This document shows, in pieces, positions 25,401 through 35,600 of a DNA stretch of 64,000 nucleotides. This DNA is from Beaufortia kweichowensis (taxonomy: Eukaryota; Chordata; Actinopteri; Cypriniformes; Gastromyzontidae). The position numbers and the translations under genes are program-made. The stretch lies in the NCBI GenBank assembly GCA_019155185.1, contig CM032802.1, forward strand, positions 7,850,501-7,914,500, given 5' to 3'. Position 1 is the first letter of the stretch. Each line of letters opens with the position of its first letter. The notes under the pieces are model-generated. The model did not search any database, was not told the origin of the DNA, and was given only the letters and a program-made list of their open reading frames with translations.

Positions 25401-28245
25401 TTGTCTTTTGTTTATTGTATTGTTTTTCTGTTTATTAGGTTTAACTGTGAGTCTGTTTCAAGAAGGTATTTCCTTTCTGTCTTGCTCCAGTAAAAAAGTC
25501 AGTGAAGCTCAAACTGTATATAGTTTAGTAAGTTTTTTTTATATATATAAACCTATTATCTTCAGTGCAGTAAAGTACATTATCTGTGCATTATTAATCA
25601 CTAACACATATATAGTTGTATATATACTTGGTTGGGATGTGAACCTGCAGACTTATGATAGGTTGATCTGTTTGTACATTAAAAATGCACACAGTGTGTG
25701 CAGTTGAGTTCTCACAGAATCTGATCTTCTTAAGAAAATGCTGATCATACACACTGATAAAAAAAAATATTAGAGGACTCCAGTAGCTTGAAGGCTACAG
25801 AAGGAATTTGAAGTATTTGGGTGTCCATCACTTCACAGTCCACAGATGAAAGACATACGGCAGATATGGTGTATGTAAACCATACAGGTTTACATACTTC
25901 AACCAGCCTCAACTGTTAATTTAGTTTATTTAAACAGTGTTTTCACTATGGTGAATTGAAAGAATTTCTTTAATTTAATTTCTTCAAATATTTTTGCATA
26001 CTGTAGTCAATGCAGAAATACGAGTAGTTTATATTTATATTTTTCTCACAATCATTGCAAGTAAAACTTCAGGTCTTACATTTCTAAGGACTTATTCCCA
26101 GATAAATGAGATCTGAGTTCTGCTTTACGTAGTTTTGTGCATCAAGGCAGAAGTGCTTTCATGTCTTCTTTTCTCTTCAGAGGAGTGCTTTAAAGTTGTC
26201 AATGAAAATGCTTTGGTTGAGCAGTAAAATGTCACATTGTGGAGAGATGAAATCCTAATCCTTTCACTTCAGAATAGAGATGTAACATATCTGCAACGAC
26301 ACGCTCAAAAATCTAACGCTCAGCAAAGCTCAGCTGTTTCTCTGTTGAGCTTTAAACAGGATCCCATAGTACATGGATTTTAAAGTACATGGATTTCATT
26401 TGAGGCATTCACTCTGTGGCCTTTTACTACATGATGATGTTTTATTTACTATGTTTCAGAACAGGAAAACAACATTTGAGTGAAACTAAGCTAAATGTAC
26501 AGCTGGTAATTTAAATATTACACTATCTTTTATAGATTTCTCTGGTTTGTATATCTTCAGATTCCTTATAAATATATAAGGAATATATAGTCTTGTGTCT
26601 AGGATGAAAGTAAATAATAACACAGTATGACAGCTGCAAGTGTACAACACATAAATATTGTGGAGCGTAGGCTAGTCCTTATAATTTATTGCATGCTAAT
26701 TGTTACAACACTTCAGCAAGTCAGCTCTTTGCCTGTTAATACATGTGATTCCCATTGCTTTAGTGTGGAGATGTGTGGGGGTTTGCTATCACAAAGTACA
26801 GTGTTTATTAGAGCAAACAAGCTGAGAAACATCTTTTCACATTAACACTCTGGTCTGCTGTTCTGTGAGGACATGACTTGTGATTCAGTGTCTGTGTTTG
26901 GCTTTCCTCCTGCAGTTAAATCTATCACCTGAACACTTGGTTATTTCACTATTTACTTTAATATTTCATAGTTGAATTTGAATCTAATTATGACAAACTA
27001 TATATTGATGGAAAGGTCAATATATAGTAAGATATTTGACAATTTTATTTGACAAAAACAGTAACATGCACTAAAAAATAAAAACTGTGTTATTTTAAAA
27101 AGTACCTAAACTTAAATGTTTAAAATATCTAATTATCTAATATCTACAATTTTAACATCTTAAAATTAAAAATTTGTAGGTTTGGATAGAGCAGTTTGAT
27201 AGTTATCAGGTTGATATTTTCCTTCAGGGATATTCAACAGTTCAGGTACAAAGTAATCACATTAAAGGAACAGTTCACACAAAATATAAAATGTTCTGTA
27301 ATTCTGTAATTAATACTGTAATTCTTTACTCACCGTCATTTCTTTTCAATTGTGTATTATTTTCTTTATTTCATGCAACACATTTATTGGTGTGTGGTCT
27401 AAGTTTGTGATGATTTGTAATGCAAAACTAAAAGTATCATAAAAGTCTTTAATTCACACTACCTTTGTGTCGCAAAGGGACCAACATGGCTTAACTATTT
27501 GTCACAGCATTTCATAGATTAGGCCTAAATACATATTAGATTATATATAGATAAAATACACTGTAAGTCACATTGTATAAAAGCATCTGTCAAATGCATG
27601 GATTTAAATGTTTTATTTTACTTATTTCCCTTTTTCTCGTCCTGCTATCCAGGTTTGGAATCGTTGCGGGATAGTGCCCACTCCACTCCTGTGCGCTCCG
27701 TGTCTCACAGCGAATCCTTCATCCCCCGTTCCCGCAGTCAGGTGACAGACCCCGGCGACGGCACGGCAGTCATCTCGGACGACACCTATAGTCCCTCCCA
27801 CAGCGTGCTGCCCACACCGGTGGCGGAACACAGTCTGGATCTGCCCGTCTCGCGTCAGATCAACGGCGCTCCCTGCAGCATAGAGGAGGAGAAAGAGTCA
27901 GAGGCGGGCACGCCCACCGTGTGTGACGTCACAGAGCTTGGCGCAGACAGTAGGGGGACGGGCGCTGCGCAGAGCGCAGGCGGGGAGGCTGCGCTCAGCG
28001 AGACGGAACAGGTGAATAAGTTTGTTTTAAGTGTACTCCGTCTCCTCCTTGTGACCATTGGACTCCTGTTTGTCTTGCTCCTCCTCCTCATCATCCTCAC
28101 AGAGTCCGACCTTGATATTGCATTTTTACGTGATATCCGCCAGACGCCCGAGTTTGAGCAGTTCCATTACGAATACTTTTGTCCCCTCAGACGGTGGTTT
28201 GCCTGCAAGCTCCGCTGGGTGGGAGGGCTGCTCATTAACAAGTGA
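13455..28245 (+). CDS. frmd5: FERM domain-containing protein 5 (5' partial)
   Basis: FRMD5 is a FERM-domain protein of the plasma membrane and cell junctions, linked to adhesion and migration. Coding exons seen: 13455-13559, 15090-15132, 15416-15494, 17436-17533, 18266-18389, 19705-19792, 19896-19984, 20521-20584, 20719-20810, 21902-21976, 23039-23107, 23249-23355, 27653-28245. They join in phase with GT-AG introns to 1626 nt (541 codons plus stop); only the first exon (about 30 residues) is missing. Residues 1 to about 260 are the FERM F1-F3 lobes ([54 protein letters not shown]). The FERM-adjacent region follows (SSSNLFFKGSRFRYSGR). The last exon carries a Ser/Pro-rich linker, one membrane segment (about residues 467-494, genomic 28018-28100) and a conserved tail (DIRQTPEFEQFHYEYFC). 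Identity to FRMD5 rather than FRMD3 is clear from the C-terminus; which teleost paralogue (a or b) cannot be told. Confidence 0.95.
16385..16745 (+). repeat. Purine-rich low-complexity tract
   Basis: About 350 bases made largely of G and A on the plus strand (gaggagaggggga, gagaggaggaaagaaaaag and similar). It produces a long but meaningless Phe/Ser/Pro/Leu-rich minus-strand ORF (16296-16751). It lies in the frmd5 intron between the exons at 15494 and 17436. Confidence 0.7.
18704..18719. repeat. (CA)n microsatellite
   Basis: A run of about eight CA units in a frmd5 intron. Confidence 0.8.
22000..22330. promoter_or_regulatory. Complex, low-repeat intronic block; candidate conserved element
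   Basis: Just after the frmd5 exon ending at 21976 is about 300 bases of complex sequence with balanced composition, including TAAT-type homeodomain cores (ttatttaataatggcaattg, gggcaattaaacag) in otherwise AT-rich intron. The two short plus-strand ORFs over it do not resemble any family. A conserved non-coding enhancer is possible; this is inference from composition and motifs. Confidence 0.2.
22518..22814. mobile_element. Non-autonomous DNA transposon (MITE) with terminal inverted repeats
   Basis: The element begins 'cactgaaaaaaatac' (22520) and ends 'ttttttacagtg' (22802-22813), imperfect terminal inverted repeats of the CACTG...CAGTG kind common in fish MITEs. Inside, 'tttttctgagaaaattgtcaaaatt' is repeated in inverted form ('agttttctcagaaaat', 22684-22699), making the element largely palindromic. 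No transposase is present. The flanking dinucleotide is TA on both sides, which would fit a TA target duplication. It lies in a frmd5 intron. Confidence 0.65.
22914..22990. repeat. (TTA)n microsatellite-like stretch
   Basis: Two runs of ATT/TTA units (22914-22925 and 22952-22973) and AT-rich flanks, shortly before the frmd5 exon at 23039. Confidence 0.6.
23821..23870 (+). repeat. Cyprinid 'aaaggaatagttcac' repeat fragment
   Basis: 'ttaaaggaatagttcacttaaaaatgacatcat' matches the widespread cyprinid repeat reading 'aaaggaatagttcacccaaaaatgaaaattctgtcatcat'. Three more copies occur at 27261-27345, 39277-39345 and 54129-54180. Confidence 0.7.
23938..24170. mobile_element. Palindromic MITE related to the one at 22518
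   Basis: Two arms face each other: 24003-24052 (contains cttggcagatatatttttgc and ttgttttaag) and 24098-24161 (contains aacaagcaaaaaatctgcca). The central part 'tttttctgagaaaattatcaaaatt' is nearly identical to the interior of the element at 22518-22814. No coding capacity. It lies in the last frmd5 intron. Confidence 0.65.
24640..24919. other. GC-rich block of unknown nature in last frmd5 intron
   Basis: In contrast to its AT-rich surroundings this stretch is GC-richer and has overlapping open frames on both strands (24651-24950 plus, 24640-24879 minus), as expected from low stop density. No protein family is recognised. It ends in a T-rich run (attgtaattgtttttacg) directly before the candidate cassette exon at 24920. 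It could be part of a conserved element, an old insertion or the flank of an alternative exon. Confidence 0.35.
24920..25174 (+). CDS. Candidate alternative (cassette) exon of frmd5
   Basis: The T-rich segment 'tgtttttacgttttacgccag' forms an acceptor at 24917-24919 and 'ttag|gtaaag' a donor at 25175. Between them is one open frame of 255 nt, exactly 85 codons. The upstream exon (ending 23355) leaves one base of a codon and the last exon (27653) supplies two; this segment begins with two bases and ends with one in its open frame, so inclusion would keep frmd5 in frame, inserting residues such as MVKCLIRITTRVNVHL and SSMPYARASTPL before LESLRDS. The segment is GC-rich, which alone lowers stop frequency, and I do not know this exon from any described FRMD5 isoform. 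Expression and conservation are untested. Confidence 0.35.
25871..25897. promoter_or_regulatory. Inverted repeat of forkhead-like sites
   Basis: GTATGTAAAC and its exact reverse complement GTTTACATAC are separated by 7 bases. TGTAAAC is a forkhead (FOX) core, so this is a paired, palindromic FOX-like site in the last frmd5 intron. Function is inferred from the motif only. Confidence 0.25.
27261..27345 (+). repeat. Cyprinid 'aaaggaatagttcac' repeat fragment
   Basis: 'attaaaggaacagttcacacaaaatataaaatgttctgtaat...tttactcaccgtcattt' keeps the order of the family consensus (…ttcacccaaaaatgaaaattctgtcatcatttactcaccctca) and is interrupted by an internal triplication of 'ctgtaatt'. Confidence 0.7.
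27559..27600 (+). repeat. SINE tail fragment
   Basis: 'actgtaagtcacattgtataaaagcatctgtcaaatgcat' is the 3' tail of the same cyprinid SINE type as at 11021 and 46789. It stops about 50 bases before the last frmd5 exon acceptor (27651-27652). Confidence 0.7.
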
Positions 28246-31200
28246 AAACGAGGGGCTAATGCTCCTAAAGCCTCCATGTTGGGGTCGGGAAGACGCTAAA
28301 CACGTGGAGAAAGATGGAGGGCATCGACCTGTCCCATGAATCCAGCTTTATTCATGATACTACTACTGCTGATGTGCGATGAAGCACCAGGTCACAACAG
28401 CTCCTGTTCTCCTCCACTTTAAGTTTATTCTGCCCGCCCTCCTTTTGTCTATTTTCTCTACATTATTTTTCTTCATTTTTTTTTTACAAAGACAGAAAAC
28501 CCTTTTCTTTTCTTTTTTGAATTTCAGGTCATTTAAGGTATTTTATTTTTACAAAAAAAGAAAAATACATAAAAGTTAATGGAATGGACTGAATTATAAG
28601 GTTCCTTGAATAGGGATGAAATATTTTGTTGCAACAAGAGAATGTTGCCTTCATTTATATTTATTTTAAATAATTAATGATTTTTAAAGTTTATAGGAAT
28701 GTGGTGCATTGTCATGAGAGGCTTGTTGGCACAGTATAGTGGGTTTGGAAAGAGTGGAAATGTGAAAACCAATGTTTTTTGTGAGAGATTATGTATACTT
28801 CACATCCATGAGTCATTTAACTCTTAATAATTTTCTAAAGGCTGCTATAATTTACCACAGTGAGGATCTGAAGAAGGTTATTTGTCATGTAAGTGTGTGC
28901 AAGTTATTTCAGAAGTGAGATTCGAGGAAAGGCTGAGAAGGATGTTATTGAATAAAACTGGTTTCTGTATTAGGTGGATTGATTTTAGGGTGTCACGCAT
29001 TTTAGAAATATAATTGTTTTTAGGCAGTAGCGATCTGTGAAGTGGAAAACTATTTAAAAAGGTTCTTTCTATTGGATACAAAACAATTAACTGGTATAAA
29101 TTGTGTTTTGTCATGTGACCCACTATGTGTCAGTATCTGTTAAAGAAATTCTCATGGTTGACCTAAAGCAACTAGCTCCCATAGTTTCAGTCTAGCTAGA
29201 TGTGCAATACTGTAAGGTTTTGATTTTTTACAAATAAGTGCATCAGTTTCTTATTTCTCCTGAGGATGTGCATTTGCTTTTCTTTATTTTGTCATCCTGC
29301 ATCTTTCTAAACAGAAAGATGTCTCACTGTATAAAAGAAATATTTTTTTTATTCCATATCAGCCTTGCTCTTAAGTTTGTACTCTGTGAATATCATGCTA
29401 TGATTATTCTGATTACAAAAACAATGCTGTACTTTTTGTACAATAGTAGTTAGTTTCCTAATATATCGACAGTTTTTCCATGTATATTTTAACAGAACTG
29501 AAATGTTATTTTGTTATTGAAGATTAAATTATACCTTTTTTAGCTCTGTGTTTCAGATGAGGTCTAGAATTTATGCCGTTTCCGTCAAAAGAGACACAAA
29601 TACGATTTTTAGATCCACAACCTATACCCAAATGTTTACGTAACCAGCATTGAGATAACCATATCTACTTAAAATGTTCCTGTGCTTTGTATATCGGTAA
29701 AGGACATGCACACAAACAATATTGATTGCTTTATACACAGTTTAACCAAAAGACTGTGTGTGTATGTTTGTTTGTGCTCATAGTTTTAAAATTGATATTA
29801 TTGGCAATATGTACTAAAGGCCAGAATGAGTCTTAAGTACACCATGTCCTAATAAGTCTACAATGATTGTTAATTTAAATACAGAAATGAAGCTTTCTTC
29901 CAGTGGCATGCCAGGTGTACAGGGATTTTTTTCTGCTAATATAATATCCGAAATGCAAACAGACAAAGTGAACTCAAAATCATTAAAACATAAATCTTAA
30001 ATTTAAGACTTAGTCTTAAATTTATGTGAGGCAAAAACAAGAACAGGAGAGACACTGCAGTTGTTGTTACAGTAGTGAAGATTTTGAGAGGATGTTTTTG
30101 ATCTTACGATGGAATTCCCACAAAAATAAATTACAGTATAACTGCAAAATTCACCACTTATAATATTATTAACCAACCAGTCGGTTATGCGCCTTACTAA
30201 CCGTTTCACAGATGTGCTGTCTTCCATCGATTACAGAAACAACAAACATGAGATGCGTAAAACACTGTAGCAGTAATTGTGAGAAACCTCTAACACATGG
30301 AAAACTTTTAAGGAAGGGTCAGTTTAAGGAAAGAATTAGAGCGCCATTTGAGTTATGCATGTCTCTTACATTGAGAAATATCCATGCATGCATTTTCAAC
30401 ATGTGCTCTGATGTGCCAAATTAATAACTGCATTTTTATGACCATTTATAAGTTTCATAAAAACTGAATTTAAAGATGTTTTTAAAGTACAAGATTATGT
30501 TGTTCTGATGGCTGCTTACACATGCCATTGAAGATGGGTATTATTGATTCCAAGAATCAATATAACACACTTAAATAGGGAAAAAACACCTTTGTAAGCA
30601 TTGACATGCCAGGGAAGTTTTGCATATGAGGTTTCATAAGATTTTACCCATTGACAGCATGATGTAGCCTCAGTCCTGCATGGCAGTGCCATTCATCAAG
30701 CAATAACCTGTTGATTTATAGACTCATATAAATGAACGATCTTTTTATGATGGTTTTTGTGGTGTTGTGTAGCAAGTCCTGCTGTTTTCTAAGAAGCAAG
30801 GAATGAATACATTTCATTCGAGTTAAAGCCACAAACTTTAACTAAAACGTTCATTTTATACAATGGTCATTTCTTAAATTTGCTACATTTTATACTTATT
30901 GTAATCAGTTGTTTTGATTCTGGACTGTCATTGGTGTTGTGCAGGAGTTGACCGCTTCTTTTCGTCCTTGAAATCTCAATTCACAAAGTTTCCAATCGAG
31001 GAGCTGCAGGCAAACAGATGCTCCTTACTACAGCCGTAGATCAAGGACAATTACTGCTACCTTTGTCCTTGTAATCTACATTTTACTCTCTAGACAGCTT
31101 ACTTGTACTATCCGCAATGGATTGGTTTAACTAAGATAAATGCGTCTGTCCTTTATAGGACAATTGTCAGCTAAATGGGTTGTTATTTCACAAGTTCTCT

Positions 31201-32120
31201 TTGTATAGAAGTATTTACTTGCTTCTTTAGAGCTGAAATATTTAGCGTAAGGAAGCTATGTGAACTTGAACACCTGCCACCTATCAAGCAGATATTAAAG
31301 AGGAATAAACTGCACATAAAAGTACTTCACTGGATTAATATATACAATCCTAACATCATGTACAGATCAGTTTCAGCACCAGGTGATCCAGCTCAAATGT
31401 AAACATGTTAAAGATGATGGTTCTAATGTTTTACATTTGATAGTATGGGCTAATGCTGATAAATGATGTTCTTTACGATTTAAAGCTGTATTGTGACAAA
31501 CTGATAAATTGAAGGGGAATCCAAGCAAGGTCAGTCTACATATGATAGACAATGTACAAGCACTACTGGTTCTGTTTATAACAGATTAGACTGTGACTTT
31601 TCAGATCACCTGGATTTATTACTGACAAATATTTTATCATAAAAATTCAACACCCAGGGACTTGCATTATTATCATTATTACACATTATCTTTGGAATGA
31701 ATTGCTTATGTGCTTGCATACAAATTTCCTAATTATTTAGAAAAATCTAACATCCAAACCTTAGAGGTCAGATCCACTGCGGCACTATCAGTCAATACAG
31801 AACAGTCGTGGCAACACGCTTCATTTACTGTACTTTACTGTGCTTATGTCACCTGGCAGCAGTCACCTCGACAGCTATGCATAGACATGACTGTGGGTGT
31901 GTTTTTTCTGTAATCTGCATCTTTTCTGTTCCTTATTATATAAATATTCAAATATATACACAATTTATGTGCCAAATGAGTTCCTGTCAGATTCATTCCA
32001 AAATCACCTTTGTACTGTAGGAAAACTTTCATGCAAAGTGGTTTAAGAAATTGTTTCAGTCCCTTGTAACTGGTGCCATGGAAATTCTCAAACTTGAAAT
32101 AAACACTTAAAAGCATATGA
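28246..32120 (+). other. frmd5: 3' untranslated region of frmd5 (inferred)
   Basis: After the stop at 28243-28245 the sequence is AT-rich with no further exon. The best polyadenylation signal in a sensible place is AATAAA at 32098-32103, giving a 3'UTR of about 3.9 kb; earlier use of a weaker signal is possible. Short perfect hairpins occur at 29999-30023 and 30542-30562. The ORFs of 60-90 codons in this stretch are not recognisable. Confidence 0.55.
32098..32103 (+). terminator. frmd5: Polyadenylation signal AATAAA, probably frmd5
   Basis: Canonical AATAAA in a plus-strand context, followed within about 40 bases by a GT/T-rich stretch (tatcttgtggtttataactctgag). It is the last such signal before the oppositely oriented blm gene. 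Confidence 0.55.
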
Positions 32121-32549
32121 GATATCTTGTGGTTTATAACTCTGAGTGAAAAATGTATTCCCCTTTTTTTCCAGATCTGTGTTTAACTGACTATTTCCAG
32201 TAATGCACAGCATCTGTTTTACAGTAGCATTTTACTTTCATTAAAAGTTAATACCCAAAACATACTGTACATTATACTGACCTCTTAAGGAGGAACTTGC
32301 ATATAGCAACTTTCTGTACCCATTAATGAAGTAAAATAAAATGCAATTTAGGACAACTTCTATCCCAAACCTTTATATTTTGTTTTCTTAAGTTCTTGGA
32401 AAAAGTGCTTGTTTGTATATTAAGTCCAGCACTTACTTTGAAATACAACAAACAATTGTGTTGAAATATGAATCACTCCCACAAGTGCTGCATAAGTGCA
32501 TAAGTTAAACTAAAGGACAGTCAGTTACAAATATAAACCATACACTATA

Positions 32550-32555
32550 TTTATT
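32550..32555 (-). terminator. blm: Polyadenylation signal AATAAA of blm (minus strand)
   Basis: TTTATT on the plus strand reads AATAAA on the minus strand, about 90 bases after the blm stop codon, giving a short 3'UTR. The frmd5 and blm transcripts then end about 400 bases apart, tail to tail. Confidence 0.6.
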
Positions 32556-32643
32556 AAAAAAAAACATTAAGATATTTGCATACAAGAAGTACATATTTAC
32601 AAAGTGAAAGTGTTTGATACTTTGTGTGGTAGTACTCTGCTTA

Positions 32644-35600
32644 CTACAAATGAGAGAATGTTGGTTTTAGGAAAGGACGAGCTGCATTCTGTGGGGTGGG
32701 CAAAGCCATGAAGCCTGGCCTCTTTCCTGCTTGTGCTGCTGGAGTCGGTCTGGAGCCTCTGCCTGCACTGCGACTCCCACCCCTGTATCCCCCTCTCGAT
32801 GAAGACCAGTTAGTGCTGTATCCGCTACATCAAGAATAGAAACCCAGACTATTTTGGTCAAACCACAAAAAGTAAGTTTTTTAAAGAATGACTAGATTTG
32901 TACACGTCTAACATTATAAATTCAGCAATAACAAGCACACTGACCCTCTGGACGAAGAATTCTGGTTTGTAGCTTTCCTCCTTTTCGGTTTTCTGGAGAA
33001 GGATCCTTGTTTTCTTTTCTCTCCTCGTCCAGGTGTTTTTCTAAAATAAGATGACGTGTCCTCACCGCCGTCATCATCGTCTTCATAGTTCTGATGGCCT
33101 CGTGTTGTGTCAATCCATCCAGAGCTCTCAGACTGCTCCTCAGCTGCATAAGGGGTATGAAAACATCTTGAGCTACAGTTTAGCTGATACATGATTTGTG
33201 AAATTTATAGTGAGTTTATAGGTAGAGTTAGCCAAATCAAAACCATTTTGGGGTTCTATGGTCAGTTGTAATGCCAAATGAAGAAAAATGTATACTTAGC
33301 TTTTAAAATTCAATGTTAAATCTCTAAATGTTACTATTCAGATTTAGGCCCAAAAGCATTATGGTTCAGTTTTTCAATAAAACCATATATGAAAAACATA
33401 TTTTGCTCCATTTTAAAGACTTCTCTCTATATAAAGATGATGGATGAAAAGTGTTTTGTAAGACTCTCACCAGGCAGCTGCCATTCTGAGTACTTCTGAA
33501 GCAGTTCAATAACCTCAGCTCCATACTTCTCTAGTTTGTCTTCAGTCACGCCATCAATCTGCAGGAGAACATCTGGATCGGCTGAGAGGGTCTCTGCACA
33601 GAATCACATCACAATACATTCAGCACAGATCACACAGGGCTATGTAAAAGGAAATCTATTCAATACTTATTTAAGTTTTACCCAAGTCATGAATGCAAAT
33701 AAAATGCTTCAGGGGAAAAAGATAAATTGGTAGCTGCTAATCTTATGATTCTTTTTTAATCAACCATTTGTTTAAAAAAAACACAATCTGAATCCTGCAA
33801 GACTTTTACTAACCTGCAATCTTTTTGAGCGTAGCTGTGGAGAAAATGTTATAGTAATGGATGCCGAAAACTTTGCCGAAGTTTCTTGCACAGATGGTTT
33901 AGTTCCTCCAGACACTTCTTCACCATCTCTTCTCTCTTAGACACACTCTCAATCACAGAGGCTTTGTGCTTTCTGATGCTGGATGCACTCTCGGTCTCAA
34001 TGAATTCAACCTGCAAAGGGGAATGCTCGATACTGATAATCATTAACTTACACATTGAGTATTTTTATCCCACATTTACCCCAGCACGTATCTCACCCAG
34101 CCAGACACGTTCTTACCTGCATGCTGCCACTCAGTATGTTCATGGCTTTAGGCCCTGCTGATATATAGGCCACAGCTTGACAGTTTCTAGTGATGTACAA
34201 ATCTTCCATCAGAACACTATCTAGTACCAGTTTTTTAAAGAGCCTCTCAGCATTGTGCCTTGAATAAGCTGCTCCCATCCCGAACATTCCAGACTGGATC
34301 CGAGCCGCTTTAGAGCCTGACGCACAGACATACTCTTTAACAGGCATCCTGACAGACATTCACTCAAACACTGGATAAAGTAAAGCATATATACAGTAAT
34401 ATTCACACTATCAGTTATGACAGCGAGATCCCGCTAGGCTTCTTACCCATAAATATGTCAAGCAGCATGTTCATGGTGAGTCTGCTCTGCTGGGCGGATT
34501 TGCCATATCTGTTTCCAACCTTCTCGCAGTTCTTCTGCACAAACCTCACAATCTCCTTCACATCTTCTGTGACATTTCTTGATTTGTATTTCTGAAGGAA
34601 GGTGAGGATTACAATAATTATGCATTCATATTGTAACTAACATTATGTGCTGTGTAAAACAATTACCTATAGGTCATTTTTTTGTATAAAATTGCTTTTA
34701 AACTACAGTTCAATAGACAACAAAAAATCATCTTGTGGGTAAATTACTTTCATCCACAATGTTTGCAGGATCTGCTTTTGCAAGATGAATCCAGTGATAC
34801 AAAACTATGATGAAGAATGAAATCATTTCATAATAGTCTTACCTGTGGTCTGGCACAATTATCACAGATGACCTCAGGGTGCTCTTTACAGAAGTCTGTA
34901 TTAAACGTGTGCTCGCCAAAGTATGCCAGCAGCTGGATCCTCCTGCACTCCGCCACATTCTCACAGAAATGCACCATGCTGTGCAGGTTGTTGATGTGGG
35001 TGGCTTTGGATTGTTGGTTGCCATCTTTATCCACTGCAATTATATTAACTATTATGTAGGCCAAGCTCACACAGACAGATTAACCATGACTGTATAACAG
35101 TGTCTGAAATATGTCTTAATTCTACACAAGGCCCTGCTAAAAACATTCAAAATCATTTCTACAATTCTTTATAATGACTTTACATCTAACTTATGATTTT
35201 TTTTATTAATTTATCAAAATAGATACAAAATAGAATACATACTAGAAATGAGTCTCTTGATGCGGATAACATCGTTGTATGCGTAAAAGAGCACGCAGTG
35301 GGAGATTTCTCCATCTCGACCAGCTCTGCCTGACTCCTGGTAATAACCCTCCACTGATTTAGGCAGACTGGCATGAATCACATAACGCACGTCAGGCTTG
35401 TCAATGCCCATGCCGAATGCAATGGTGGCACACATAACCTAATAATAGAAGAGCAAAGGTTAAAATGTTACTCAATACATACAAATAAGGATGTTTAAGA
35501 TGATATAAAGAAGAAATATTATTTTTATTTTCTACAAAAAACATAATTACTCCATGTCAAGTGGTCTAACCATCATGAAAAATTGATAAAAATACTTCCC

